Shown here piece after piece: positions 26,298 through 33,626 of a stretch of 64,000 bases of DNA. Each line of letters begins with the position of its first letter. Position 1 is the stretch's first letter. The DNA is taken from positions 124,001 through 188,000 of the forward strand of contig NZ_WVTD01000007.1 in assembly GCF_009856825.1 (NCBI RefSeq), given 5' to 3'. Made by a program: the position numbers and the translations under genes. Under the pieces are notes generated by a model. The model had not been told where the DNA came from. It saw only the letters and a list, made by a program, of their open reading frames with translations, and did not search any database. Source of the stretch: Novosphingobium silvae (lineage in GTDB: Bacteria > Pseudomonadota > Alphaproteobacteria > Sphingomonadales > Sphingomonadaceae).

Positions 26298-26426
26298 TCT
26301 AATTTTCCTTCGATTTCGCAGGCGAGCGGGATCACCCCGCAAAGCGCGCTCGCCTGCAACCATTGTTTTTTGCGGGGAATAGAGTTTGCCGCTGGTGCGG
26401 CGGTCAATGCGCCAACCGGGTAAGGG
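26298..26426. repeat. Intergenic element, copy B
   Basis: Second copy of the left-arm spacer: GGCGAGCGGGATCACCCCGC, AAAGCG, CGCTCGCC hairpin at about 26323-26356, TTTTTTGCGGGG at about 26366, and GCCGCTGGTGCGGCGGTC at about 26390. Same order and spacing as copy A. Confidence 0.65.
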
Positions 26427-26726
26427 TTAGGCGGCAGACTGCTCGCGCTGGTGGTCAGACCAGAATAGGTAGAAATCGACCCATGAGCCTACCTGAGCCC
26501 AAATCTCGGCGCAGTAGCGTTCGGGGGACACGGTGCGGCAGAAGCTAGCGGCCATGAGCGGCAGCGGGAGCGACCCCGCAATGGTGGGGTGGCCTTCGGC
26601 ATCCCACTCACATTCGAAGTCGAGATTGGCTCCACGCGGCGAAACGACGATGCGGTCACGGGTCTTAGCGGTCAGGGCGGCTCCGAGATCGTGGCACCAG
26701 CGCTGGAGTTCGGCAGTCCTCGGCAT
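26427..26726 (-). CDS. Small prophage protein, unknown
   Basis: A 99-residue protein (MPRTAELQRWCHDLGAALTA) with GAGAGGA upstream. Trp/Arg-rich, no membrane segment, no recognised domain. Member of the left-arm gene array. Confidence 0.55.
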   Translation of the reverse strand: MPRTAELQRWCHDLGAALTAKTRDRIVVSPRGANLDFECEWDAEGHPTIAGSLPLPLMAASFCRTVSPERYCAEIWAQVGSWVDFYLFWSDHQREQSAA

Positions 26727-26840
26727 TGTGTAATCCTCTCATGAAGGCGAGCGAAGGCGCTCCGCGAAGCGCGAGGCTCGCAGTGATTGTGAATTTGAAA
26801 TTTGCGGGAGTTGGATTGCCGCCGACGCGGCGGTCGGGGG
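26727..26840. repeat. Intergenic element, copy C
   Basis: Third copy: GGCGAGCGAAGGCGCTCCGC with GAAGCGCGAGGCTCGC (about 26746-26781), AAATTTGCGGG at about 26806, and GCCGCCGACGCGGCGGTC at about 26819. A half copy (first hairpin only) follows the next gene at about 27262-27290, and another half copy (GCCGCAGGCGCGGCG) precedes the array at about 25406. Confidence 0.65.
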
Positions 26841-27248
26841 TTAAACCGACTTGAACGCGGTGGTCTCGTCTTCTCCGATGAGGTCCACATCGTTGGAGGC
26901 CGCGATCCGCGCGAACCATGCAAGGAAGTGCTTCATTGCGCTCTCGTTCGGGAACGGAGCGACGGCGAGCTTGTCGCCCGGCTTACCGCCGTGCTCGACG
27001 ATGATTTCCCATTCGGGGTGCGTGAAGGAAATCCGGAAGGATTCCCCGATCATATTGAAGGTGATGAGAACCGCGTCGATAGGCACGAACTCGGTGCAAC
27101 CATTGCGGTAGGCATCTTTGACCGTGCAAATGGTGAACCAGACTCGTTCCTTGAACGTATTGGGCAGACCCCTCCGGCCATTCTGAAGCTCAAACAGAAA
27201 GAGGCCCGTGGCGTTGATCTTTTCGTCGATACTGACGGGAGAACTCAT
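26841..27248 (-). CDS. Prophage protein of unknown function
   Basis: A 135-residue protein (MSSPVSIDEKINATGLFLFE) with GAGAGG before the ATG. No membrane segment or motif recognised. It contains FNMIGESFRISFTHPEWEII, which suggests a beta-rich core. First gene of the four-gene array reading leftward. Confidence 0.6.
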   Translation of the reverse strand: MSSPVSIDEKINATGLFLFELQNGRRGLPNTFKERVWFTICTVKDAYRNGCTEFVPIDAVLITFNMIGESFRISFTHPEWEIIVEHGGKPGDKLAVAPFPNESAMKHFLAWFARIAASNDVDLIGEDETTAFKSV

Positions 27249-27321
27249 GATCTAACCTCTCAAGTAGGCGAGCGAAGGCGCTCCCGAAAATTCGGGAATG
27301 CTGTCGTTAAGCGGTTTGTGA

Positions 27322-27348
27322 AAAGGAACCCGAATTAGGTTCGGGTTC
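27322..27348 (-). terminator. Rho-independent terminator after the AlpA-like gene
   Basis: Perfect 9-bp stem GAACCCGAA/TTCGGGTTC (27326-27334 with 27340-27348) followed on the minus strand by CCTTTTC. It lies 75 bases past the stop of the AlpA-like gene. Confidence 0.75.
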
Positions 27349-27422
27349 GGCAGCCTTAATCAATTATGAAGTCGGGCAATAAGTGCCTCATTCAAATTGT
27401 TACTACGCCAAAAGTTATTATC

Positions 27423-27842
27423 TTATCTTTTGATATTTCCGGGACGCTGGATGGTGAGCCATTCCTCAAGCTCGTCCCGTTTCCAGCGCCTAACCCGTTC
27501 GCCTAATGCAATCGGAACGGGAAAATTGTCGCTCCGACGAAGGCGCTTTAAAGTAGAAAGAGAAATTCCTACCATTTCGCATACCTCAAGAGGAGAGAGT
27601 AAATCTTCATGAGGTTCTGGAATAGGATTCTCATTGTCATTCGGCTTGGACGATTGCAAGCTAACAACAATTTCATGGACGGTGGCCAACGGCTTATCAT
27701 TGATAAACCACTGATCTCCGAATTTAACGGTCACCTTTGAGTGTTCGCCGACGGAACCAATTTTTATTAACTCAATCAGTTCAGCGGGCACTTCAAGAAC
27801 TAGTTCATCGGTCGTTTTTGGCCTCCTCTGGCTGCTACGCAA
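27423..27842 (-). CDS. AlpA/excisionase-like helix-turn-helix protein
   Basis: About 139 residues. The C-terminal 55 residues match the AlpA/MerR-type HTH of phage excisionases (LLSPLEVCEMVGISLSTLKRL, RRSDNFPVPIALGERVRRWK, RDELEEWL). It probably acts as an excisionase or transcription regulator of the prophage. The annotated start is a TTG at 27842; an AGAGGAGG lies just inside it but no in-frame start follows it closely, so the start is uncertain. Confidence 0.78.
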   Translation of the reverse strand: MRSSQRRPKTTDELVLEVPAELIELIKIGSVGEHSKVTVKFGDQWFINDKPLATVHEIVVSLQSSKPNDNENPIPEPHEDLLSPLEVCEMVGISLSTLKRLRRSDNFPVPIALGERVRRWKRDELEEWLTIQRPGNIKR

Positions 27843-27894
27843 CCTTAATGACCGCTTTGCGACCGTTAGTCAACCTTTAAAGGGTCATAGAGGG

Positions 27895-28527
27895 TCAAAT
27901 TGTTCGAGCGGATGGCCAGCCGTAACCCTCAACGTCGATAGCTTCCACCTCACCGATGCTGATCTCGTCCGCGTAGATGGCCAGCCTGAGCCTCTGAGAG
28001 GCAGCGTGAACGTCGGTTTGGAATTGGACAACCTCGGTCAACATGACATCAATATCGGCGCTGGTGAGGCTCACAGTGGAATTGTCGGCCATCGTCCACA
28101 TCACCGATGCGTCGGCGGTCAGGAGGATGCGGCGGGCAGCAGACAGAGCGAGGAATGATTTATCGTCAATCTGGATCGCGCCGTGACTGGTGACGAACGC
28201 GCCATTGATACGGCGGTCGCGATCTACTTTGACGGCGGCCCACTTTCTCGCCTGCGCACACTGGACAGTCACGACCGTGTCGGGAACGATGGAACCGCCA
28301 GCCATGGGCGCGCCGACTTGGGTAAGGATATATTCGATATCTTCGATGGACCTAACGGGCCATTCGAGCGGAATCGTGTACGTGTCCTGCCAGCTTATGA
28401 ATTCCATCTCGACGGAGGCATATGAGTTGATGACCGCGTGGGTGCTGTCAGCGGTCATCTCCCACTTCAAGATTTGGTGGTATTTGCCCATGGCGTGATT
28501 GGGCATCAGCATTTCAAATATGATCAT
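27895..28527 (-). CDS. DUF4376-type tail fibre assembly-like protein
   Basis: A 210-residue protein. The C-terminal half looks like DUF4376 (AQARKWAAVKVDRDRRINGA, then TADASVMWTMADNSTVSLT), a domain found in phage tail-fibre and tail-fibre assembly proteins. The start at 28527 is chosen because a TAAATA box lies 8 bases upstream; the longer frame to 28641 has no support. It is far from the other tail genes, but the shared box suggests late expression. Confidence 0.7.
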   Translation of the reverse strand: MIIFEMLMPNHAMGKYHQILKWEMTADSTHAVINSYASVEMEFISWQDTYTIPLEWPVRSIEDIEYILTQVGAPMAGGSIVPDTVVTVQCAQARKWAAVKVDRDRRINGAFVTSHGAIQIDDKSFLALSAARRILLTADASVMWTMADNSTVSLTSADIDVMLTEVVQFQTDVHAASQRLRLAIYADEISIGEVEAIDVEGYGWPSARTI

Positions 28528-28535
28528 AGCGCCTG

Positions 28536-28541
28536 TATTTA
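28536..28541 (-). promoter_or_regulatory. TAAATA box before the DUF4376 gene
   Basis: CTAAATA on the minus strand, 8 bases before the ATG at 28527. CTAAATA subclass. Confidence 0.55.
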
Positions 28542-28701
28542 GTCGGGATCGGTCAAGACCCTCGCATGGGGCCTGCCCTGCGCCAGACCGCAACTTGTCC
28601 CCAACTTGTGGAAAAAGGCGCGTTATCCCCCCCGTTGTCAATCAGAGGCGAGACAAAGCGGGTCGGCTGACGCTATAGCGGGGATGGGCATTTCGCCCAA
28701 C

Positions 28702-28738
28702 ATCAAATGGAGCAACGCTGATGTCGTTCACTGACGTC
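28702..28738 (+). repeat. Leader repeat, copy 1
   Basis: ATCAAATGGAGC, a short variable stretch, then ATGTCGTTCACTGA. The second copy is at 28893-28929. Each carries a GGAG ribosome site and the first codons of a tiny ORF. Confidence 0.75.
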
Positions 28739-28801
28739 TGCGCTCTCTTGACGCTTTTGATTCTTTTTGGGACTTTTGTCCTCAAGCTGAAGCAGAAGTA
28801 A
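28721..28801 (+). CDS. 26-residue membrane peptide
   Basis: ATG at 28721, 12 bases after GGAG. The peptide starts MSFTDVCALLTLLILF and ends in a Lys-rich tail, one membrane helix with positive end inside. Small phage membrane peptides of this kind may be toxins, holin-like or lysis modulators; the function is unknown. Confidence 0.5.
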   Translation: MSFTDVCALLTLLILFGTFVLKLKQK

Positions 28802-28892
28802 GAGACCGCCGAAAGGTAGGGGGCGGACGGCAAAACCGTCCCCTACTGGCGGGTTGATGGACCCCCCACCACGGCAATTGGTGAGGGGTCGG

Positions 28893-28929
28893 ATCAAATG
28901 GAGCGGGCTGATGCCGTTCACTGAAATCA
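28893..28929 (+). repeat. Leader repeat, copy 2
   Basis: ATCAAATGGAGC, GGGCTG, ATGCCGTTCACTGA; one base shorter than copy 1 in the variable part. It starts the tiny ORF at 28911-28964. Confidence 0.75.
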
Positions 28930-28964
28930 TCCGCTACAACCTTGGATATAAGCGATGCGTTTAA
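28911..28964 (+). CDS. 17-codon ORF sharing the leader of the 26-residue peptide
   Basis: ATG at 28911 with GGAG 7 bases upstream. The peptide begins MPFTEIIRYN and has no membrane segment. It shares its first codons and ribosome site with the ORF at 28721. It may be a remnant of a duplicated gene or a leader peptide for the membrane ORF at 28981. Confidence 0.35.
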   Translation: MPFTEIIRYNLGYKRCV

Positions 28965-28980
28965 ACGCATCAACATTTGT

Positions 28981-29097
28981 GTGAAGTTTCTGCCGGATTT
29001 TTGTCGAACGGGATTGACCATCGCATTCTTGGTCGGACTGATGGTCGTTGTGGTGATCGTCCTAACGGTCGCACTGACGAATATGATGGCGAATTAA
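28981..29097 (+). CDS. 38-residue single-helix membrane protein
   Basis: GTG at 28981. The protein starts MKFLPDFCRTGLTIAFLVGL and is mostly one long hydrophobic helix (about 12-33). It lies 16 bases after the 17-codon ORF. Unknown function; a holin-like or superinfection-type peptide is possible. Confidence 0.45.
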   Translation: MKFLPDFCRTGLTIAFLVGLMVVVVIVLTVALTNMMAN

Positions 29098-29114
29098 CGA
29101 AATCGTTTCCGCGA

Positions 29115-29441
29115 TCAACGTGACATCCGACGATGTGTGCGGAAGTGCTCGGGTGTGATGATGCGCGGGCGAGGGGTCTTACCGCCGATTTCCTGATGCA
29201 GGGTAGGGGGCTTGGGCGGCGGGTCGAGCGGAGTCCAACTCGCCTTAGGGCCGCGAGTCTCGCACTCGGAGCATATGAAATATCGCGTGAAGTTGCGCCA
29301 TCCGGTGTCTCTGCGCCGCGAGATTAGCCAATCGTTGAGTTCGCGAGGGTCCATCATGCTCTCGTGTCCACACGTGCACTTAAGTTCGAGGGTGCCGCCC
29401 CTGCGCGCTACGTCACTCAAATCTCTGGGCGGGCCAACCAT
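29115..29441 (-). CDS. Small zinc-ribbon protein
   Basis: A 108-residue protein with two cysteine pairs, KCTCGHES near 22-29 and FICSECETRG near 55-64, which form a zinc ribbon. The N-terminal MVGPPRDLSDVARRGGTLEL and C-terminal Pro-rich tail (DPPPKPPTLHQEIGGKTPRP) are without known function. Similar zinc-ribbon proteins are frequent in alphaproteobacterial genomes and prophages. Confidence 0.6.
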   Translation of the reverse strand: MVGPPRDLSDVARRGGTLELKCTCGHESMMDPRELNDWLISRRRDTGWRNFTRYFICSECETRGPKASWTPLDPPPKPPTLHQEIGGKTPRPRIITPEHFRTHRRMSR

Positions 29442-29625
29442 AAGGCGAGGAATAGAACATTAGGGGAACGTTTGGAAGGCTGCTCCCCCATGCTATTTTC
29501 GGCATTTCCGAATGGGAATGGGAACTGAGCCACCCATTTAGCGAACCGTGGATAAATTCCTGCAACACCCATTTCCTTCCCAGCGGGTTTGTGGCATTAA
29601 CAAATTTCTAGGCAAAGGACTCGCT

Positions 29626-30210
29626 ATGTCCGTCGAATTCAAAGAGGCGCTTGAGCGCGAGATTGCTGAGTTGGAGTCGTCGCTTCAGAGCGATCCTCGA
29701 TTTGTGAAGTTGCAAGAGCTTCAGCGGCTCTCGCAGCTATACAGCCCGCTCGCAGAAACGATGAGCGGCCTGAAGATGATGGGCGTCGGGCTCTCCGTAA
29801 TAGGAGTAAGCAAGCCCGCGCGGTCCTTTGGCGGCGGTGAGGCGATTGTTGACGGAAATCGTCGCATGACCTCGGTGGCTCGGCAAAAAGTACTAGAAGA
29901 TGCTGAAAACATCCTGCGCGGCAGGACCGAGCCCACTCGCACCAGTGACCTTTACGATGCCTTGATTGCTGCCGGGAATGATATCGGCGGTGACGATCCG
30001 AAGAACAATCTTTCCGCCATGCTGTCGAAGTCGCCGTTGTTCCGCTCCCACAAGCGAGCCGGGTGGACTCTGGTGGCAACGAACACGACGGTCCCTGACG
30101 ACGATGAGGAGTTTGATGGCAGGCTTGAGCCGCAGGGTCCATTAGAAGGCCATCTTCCAGCCAAGGCGATGGACGTTTTTGGCCCACGGGGGAAGGAGTA
30201 CGACCTTTGA
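29626..30210 (+). CDS. HARE-HTH-like winged helix protein with coiled coil
   Basis: A 194-residue protein. Residues 1-60 form a coiled coil (MSVEFKEALEREIAELESSL). About residues 95-155 resemble the HARE-HTH winged helix (TRTSDLYDALIAAGNDIGGD, NNLSAMLSKSPLFRSHKRAG). HARE-HTH domains link DNA binding to chromatin or restriction functions in eukaryotes and bacteria. The start at 29626 has AAAGGA upstream. Its role in the phage is unknown. Confidence 0.65.
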   Translation: MSVEFKEALEREIAELESSLQSDPRFVKLQELQRLSQLYSPLAETMSGLKMMGVGLSVIGVSKPARSFGGGEAIVDGNRRMTSVARQKVLEDAENILRGRTEPTRTSDLYDALIAAGNDIGGDDPKNNLSAMLSKSPLFRSHKRAGWTLVATNTTVPDDDEEFDGRLEPQGPLEGHLPAKAMDVFGPRGKEYDL

Positions 30211-30218
30211 GACGCAAA

Positions 30219-30247
30219 GAGCGCCCAGCTTCGCGGGCCGGGCGCTC
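30219..30247 (+). terminator. Hairpin after the HARE-HTH gene
   Basis: Perfect 8-bp stem GAGCGCCC/GGGCGCTC, 8 bases after the stop codon. No T-run follows, so it may be a weak or rho-assisted terminator. Confidence 0.5.
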
Positions 30248-30436
30248 AATGATGAGTTTCCGCTTGTGAGCAGTGGGGAATTGCTGTTCCGCCACTTTCC
30301 ACCAGCGGTTCCACCTTCCACACGATCCCACGCGGGGACCGTGTGAGAAGACCGGGCGCATCCACGCTAGGCCTCCATCGCAAGGTTCACCTAGCAAACG
30401 GAAGCGTCCGTTTCAACATGGCATGGAGAAAACGCC

Positions 30437-30544
30437 ATGAAACGTGAACCGATAGACTACATCTACCGACGCTACATCACCGTGAAGGGGCGGCGCATCT
30501 ACCGCAAGAATGGCGGTGTTTTCCGCATCCCGATCTACGAGTAA
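30437..30544 (+). CDS. 35-residue basic, Tyr/Arg-rich protein
   Basis: ATG at 30437 with GGAGAA 7 bases before it. The product begins MKREPIDYIYRRYITVKGRR and has a pI well above neutral. Six Tyr and nine Lys/Arg-type positions suggest a nucleic-acid or protein-binding peptide. It sits in the 460-base gap between the HARE-HTH and LuxR-type genes. Confidence 0.5.
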   Translation: MKREPIDYIYRRYITVKGRRIYRKNGGVFRIPIYE

Positions 30545-30671
30545 AAAGGGCAGTGGGGGCACGTTCTCGTGCCTCCACCAACCTTGACGTCGCTGTAAAG
30601 GGCCTTAAAGGTCAAGACAGGGCGACTGATCGAACGCGACCACGTCACCAGTCGCCCGACCCCATTACATT

Positions 30672-30893
30672 TCAAATCAGATTTTCCCTTAACACATGAG
30701 CAATCATGTGCGCTCTGTTGCGCGTCCGTGTCTTGAGACGGACATTTTCCACATGGCGCTCCACAGTGCAGGGGGCAATTTCCAGCTTGATTGCTGCCTC
30801 TTTGGCAGACCAGCCATCGGCGACAAGGCGAATAACGTCCGTCTCACGACTGGTCAAACTTAATTGAGTTGTTGCTGCAAAGTTGCTGTACAT
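30672..30893 (-). CDS. LuxR/GerE-type helix-turn-helix protein
   Basis: A 73-residue protein that is almost only a GerE HTH (LTSRETDVIRLVADGWSAKE, AAIKLEIAPCTVERHVENVR). There is no sensor domain. Its size is usual for stand-alone phage or plasmid regulators. The GGGGGT before the ATG can serve as ribosome site. It may control late or lysogeny genes (inference). Confidence 0.8.
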   Translation of the reverse strand: MYSNFAATTQLSLTSRETDVIRLVADGWSAKEAAIKLEIAPCTVERHVENVRLKTRTRNRAHMIAHVLRENLI

Positions 30894-31093
30894 CGTAACC
30901 CCCGATTAATGATGTGGGGTTGCTCGCAGAAAGGGGTAGGGAAAGATACTCATTATTTCCCGGATGACAAAATTGTAAGGACGAAAGCCCGGAAATAGGT
31001 CGGTCAAACCGATTTCCGACTTGGGGGAAATCACCACCGCGTTGCAGCATGGATTCCAGCATTATGATATTGAACCGGAGAATCGCGCTCTGA

Positions 31094-31190
31094 TATAAAT
31101 ACAGATGTCAAAGGGCTTTCGTCTTTCTCCCTTTGGCATCAAAACTTCCTGATGTGGGGCAGTCTCTGGGCAAGGGGCTGCCCTTTTTTT
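31094..31190 (+). other. Short transcription unit: TATAAATA box to terminator
   Basis: A TATAAATA box (31094-31101) is followed 3 bases later by ATG of a 15-codon ORF (31105-31152, MSKGFRLSPFGIK), then a strong terminator (GGGCAG/CTGCCC, 31157-31183, with seven T to 31190). A second 6-bp hairpin (AAAGGG/CCCTTT) lies inside the ORF. It is likely a small RNA or a leader-type peptide. It lies in the 441-base gap 30894-31334, where I see nothing else coding. Confidence 0.5.
31157..31190 (+). terminator. Rho-independent terminator
   Basis: GGGCAG and CTGCCC around a 15-base loop, then seven T. The only transcription unit that can end here is the short one starting near 31101. Confidence 0.8.
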
Positions 31191-31334
31191 ATAGACTTGC
31201 CGAGGACTGCTTCAGTAAGATTGGCGGGTCAGGTTCTCTCAACCTTATAGAGTTGAAGGGCGCTCACCTGACACTCATCATATTTTGGTATTCTGGGGAG
31301 CCGGTAGTTTAACTATCGGCTCTTCCCCATTTCA

Positions 31335-32846
31335 TCACGCAGCCTTTTGACGCTGACGTTGAGCCTGTTTCCTAAGCCGCGCTTGCTCCCGACGCTTATC
31401 GTCACGTGCCTTTGTCTGTTCGGCGGTCCGCACCGTCCTTGGCCTGCCTGCCGTGCTGTTGTGAACATATCCAGCGAAACCAAGATCAACCAGTTGAAGG
31501 GTAGGGCGGCAATACCCGGTCCGCAGGAAATAGCGCTCAAGGTGCTCGGCTTGCTCTCGGTCATACACGGTGATCGTCACCGTCGCGGTTGATGCCGCGT
31601 CTCTCACACTCGTCCGAGTGGAGAACTGAACGATAGTCTCGCGCTCCCGGCTGTCCGTGATGTACTGGGGGTCGAGGCCGATCTCCTCAAACATGGCGAT
31701 GTCCGTATTGTCGGGCTTAGCGGTGTAAATTATCGTGGCGTTGTTGATCGATTGAAACCGGTTTGAACCTTGCTGACGGGGCGACAGCTTGACCCCCGGC
31801 GCAATCGCGCCTTGATCACGGTCAGGGTAGTTGAACAGCGGCTCGTCTCGCGAATTGCAGGTCCACATATGATTGGTCGGGCTGAACTGCGCTGCAAGGT
31901 CGAGGGCGATCATGCGGAGATGACGTTGCCCGCGCTCGCTTGAAAACAGGCTGCGCGAAGCCTCATGCGCATCAGCATGATAGCGGATCACGACATCGCG
32001 GTGCTCGTATCGGCGACGGGTAGGGCGGTCGAGCCGCTCCCATACAAGCTCGGGCCAACGCTTGCGGAAGATTTGAAATGTCACCGAGTGGTCGAAATCG
32101 TTTGCGAGCACGTGGACGTGGTCGAACACAGGCAATTGCTCCGGCGACCAGATGGACGACCAAGACAGGGCCTTTCGTTCGACGATCTCACTCCATGAAC
32201 CGATGTCGGTGGTGACAGAAACACGATCAGACAGGACACGTGCGTGGAGAACCGAAGCCGTGCGAGCCATGTCGTCGGCGCTCATCGTCTTGGCCGTCTG
32301 TGGATCGAGGTCATCGCGCAGGACGATTTGAAAACGCGTGGGGGTCAACTGCTTCAGCGCATAGTGCGCGGCGAAATGAGAAGCAGTGCTCTCCAGCGAG
32401 ACATTGATCGTCTGACGATCCCAGATGGATGGGGTCTCATCAATTGTCAGCGACCAGCCCGTGAACCCGCTCAAGTCTGCCATCTTGAGGCCTTCGTGCG
32501 TCACGAGCGCGACCACATGACCCTTGATATAGGTGGTCGGAAGGGCCTCGATATCGGCTCGAACGTTAGCCGACCCGGTGATCACAAGCGATCCATCCGG
32601 CGTGATGTCCGGAATCTGGCCCCGCGAGTAGATGCGGATGACCTTGACCCTCGATCCTGTTTCCTCTGCCCGCTGGTGGATCAAGGCCTCGATCTCGGCC
32701 ATCGCCTCCCGCTTTTCGACCGCGTAAACGTACAGCCCACGCGTCGTTACAATATCGGTGATCTCCTGATAGGTCTTACCCGAACCACATGGGCGAGGGT
32801 CATAATACAAAGTATTCGTCAATTTCTTTCTCTCAAAACATGTCAC
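31335..32846 (-). CDS. Helicase-like ATPase, candidate replication protein
   Basis: A 503-residue protein. Walker A is PCGSGKT at 19-25 and a Walker-B-like IDETP at 135-139. The layout resembles DEAD/DEAH-type (SF2) proteins of phages and plasmids, but the C-terminal motifs are not clear to me. The last 40 residues are very basic (for example RREQARLRKQAQRQRQK), fitting DNA binding. The start is GTG at 32846, lying inside a 20-bp repeat. It is adjacent to a 780-base non-coding segment, so a replication initiation or helicase role is inferred. Not a recognised family by name. Confidence 0.6.
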   Translation of the reverse strand: MTCFERKKLTNTLYYDPRPCGSGKTYQEITDIVTTRGLYVYAVEKREAMAEIEALIHQRAEETGSRVKVIRIYSRGQIPDITPDGSLVITGSANVRADIEALPTTYIKGHVVALVTHEGLKMADLSGFTGWSLTIDETPSIWDRQTINVSLESTASHFAAHYALKQLTPTRFQIVLRDDLDPQTAKTMSADDMARTASVLHARVLSDRVSVTTDIGSWSEIVERKALSWSSIWSPEQLPVFDHVHVLANDFDHSVTFQIFRKRWPELVWERLDRPTRRRYEHRDVVIRYHADAHEASRSLFSSERGQRHLRMIALDLAAQFSPTNHMWTCNSRDEPLFNYPDRDQGAIAPGVKLSPRQQGSNRFQSINNATIIYTAKPDNTDIAMFEEIGLDPQYITDSRERETIVQFSTRTSVRDAASTATVTITVYDREQAEHLERYFLRTGYCRPTLQLVDLGFAGYVHNSTAGRPRTVRTAEQTKARDDKRREQARLRKQAQRQRQKAA

Positions 32847-32861
32847 AAAAACGCTACTAGT
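32842..32861 (-). repeat. 20-bp inverted repeat, copy 1 (minus orientation)
   Basis: On the minus strand it reads ACTAGTAGCGTTTT, then TGTGAC. It overlaps the GTG start of the helicase-like gene. Copy 2 at 33501-33520 lies in opposite orientation with one mismatch. Similarity extends a further few bases (GTTTT) into the reading frame. Confidence 0.8.
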
Positions 32862-32885
32862 ATGATCTCGTAAGCGTCACGCTCT

Positions 32886-32893
32886 ATTTATAT
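32886..32893 (-). promoter_or_regulatory. TATAAATA box upstream of the helicase-like gene
   Basis: Full TATAAATA on the minus strand, 39 bases before the GTG at 32846. It could start the helicase transcript. Confidence 0.5.
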
Positions 32894-32990
32894 ATAATAG
32901 GTATTTTGCGTGACATGGATCAATTTATTTTTGATCTATGGATGAGTTGGAAGGTTGATCGGAAAGGCGGAGCCACATCGATTACAGACC

Positions 32991-32998
32991 TATTTATA
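32991..32998 (-). promoter_or_regulatory. TATAAATA box in the non-coding segment
   Basis: Second full TATAAATA on the minus strand, 144 bases before the helicase start codon. Confidence 0.4.
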
Positions 32999-33500
32999 CA
33001 TCCTGAGGAATCCCTATGTCAAAATTGAAATGCACAGAAATGTCGATTTCTTGAGGGGGATCGAGGTCATCTGATTGAGATGGCCGCTCGCGGTCATGTC
33101 AGTCACGTGGCCGATGATCCTGCGCGTCGTGAGCGGTTGGCGAGCGAGGGGCCATAACCCTTTAGGTCCAACAACTTAATCGAGTTGAGGACGGGTTACC
33201 CGATGGGCCGTCAAGTGCTCAACGCTTGGGATTTGCAGGTCTAAACGCCATCCGGCCAGTACCTGACCGGCTGCGCGACGCCTTGATGATCGGCTCATTT
33301 CGCTTCCGCTCAATCACCCGATCACACATCGGCGAGGTCGTTTCAGGTCAATTCATTGAGCCCTTGCGGGTTTTGAAAACCCATCTGAATCTATTTCCTA
33401 ACTGCCAATCACTAGGAAACAGGTGCAGCCGTTCGGTGGGTAAGGCGGTTAGCCCCCGTCAATTTGGCGCGAAGCGCACCCGAACCTGTGCGGTGCAGCC

Positions 33501-33520
33501 ACTAGTAGCGTTTTCGTGAC
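33501..33520 (+). repeat. 20-bp inverted repeat, copy 2 (plus orientation)
   Basis: ACTAGTAGCGTTTT then CGTGAC; 19 of 20 bases match copy 1. As in copy 1, it holds a GTG that could open a frame (33516-33611, 31 residues, MTRFQNRQPI), ending just before the HNH gene. Confidence 0.8.
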
Positions 33521-33615
33521 GCGTTTTCAAAACCGGCAGCCGATATCACGCGTAGCGATCACCTTCGGAAAACCGCCGTTTTTTGAGTTTACGGCGGCGT
33601 TTTGCGCCATTTGAC

Positions 33616-33621
33616 TAAATA
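33616..33621 (+). promoter_or_regulatory. TAAATA box before the HNH gene
   Basis: CTAAATA 5 bases before the ATG at 33627; no Shine-Dalgarno sequence is visible. Confidence 0.55.
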
Positions 33622-33626
33622 CTTGC

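Larger units (their letters stand above)
32847..33626. other. 780-base non-coding segment, candidate replication origin
   Basis: No convincing gene. It contains two TATAAATA boxes on the minus strand (32886-32893, 32991-32998), a GATCAA/TTGATC dyad near 32917-32936, AT-rich stretches at its left end, and both copies of the 20-bp inverted repeat at its ends. A reading frame at 33226-33519 has no ribosome site or family match. A CCGCCGT/ACGGCGG hairpin (33573-33597) precedes the HNH gene. Confidence 0.5.

Noticed and set aside
30672..30893. LuxR-type protein as a T4 gp55-like late sigma factor
   Set aside because: The sequence is a GerE HTH; no sigma region 2 is present, so it cannot by itself recognise a -10 element.
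30844..31062. 72-residue frame upstream of the LuxR-type gene
   Set aside because: It overlaps the LuxR-type gene's start, has no ribosome site and no recognisable domain.
31290..31330. tRNA-like hairpin (GGGGAGCC...GGCTCTTCCCC)
   Set aside because: Only one stem-loop with mismatches and no cloverleaf, anticodon arm or T-arm; more likely the end of the helicase-like transcript.
33226..33519. 97-residue open frame in the non-coding segment
   Set aside because: No ribosome site, no TAAATA box, odd composition and no family resemblance; it lies between the inverted repeats.
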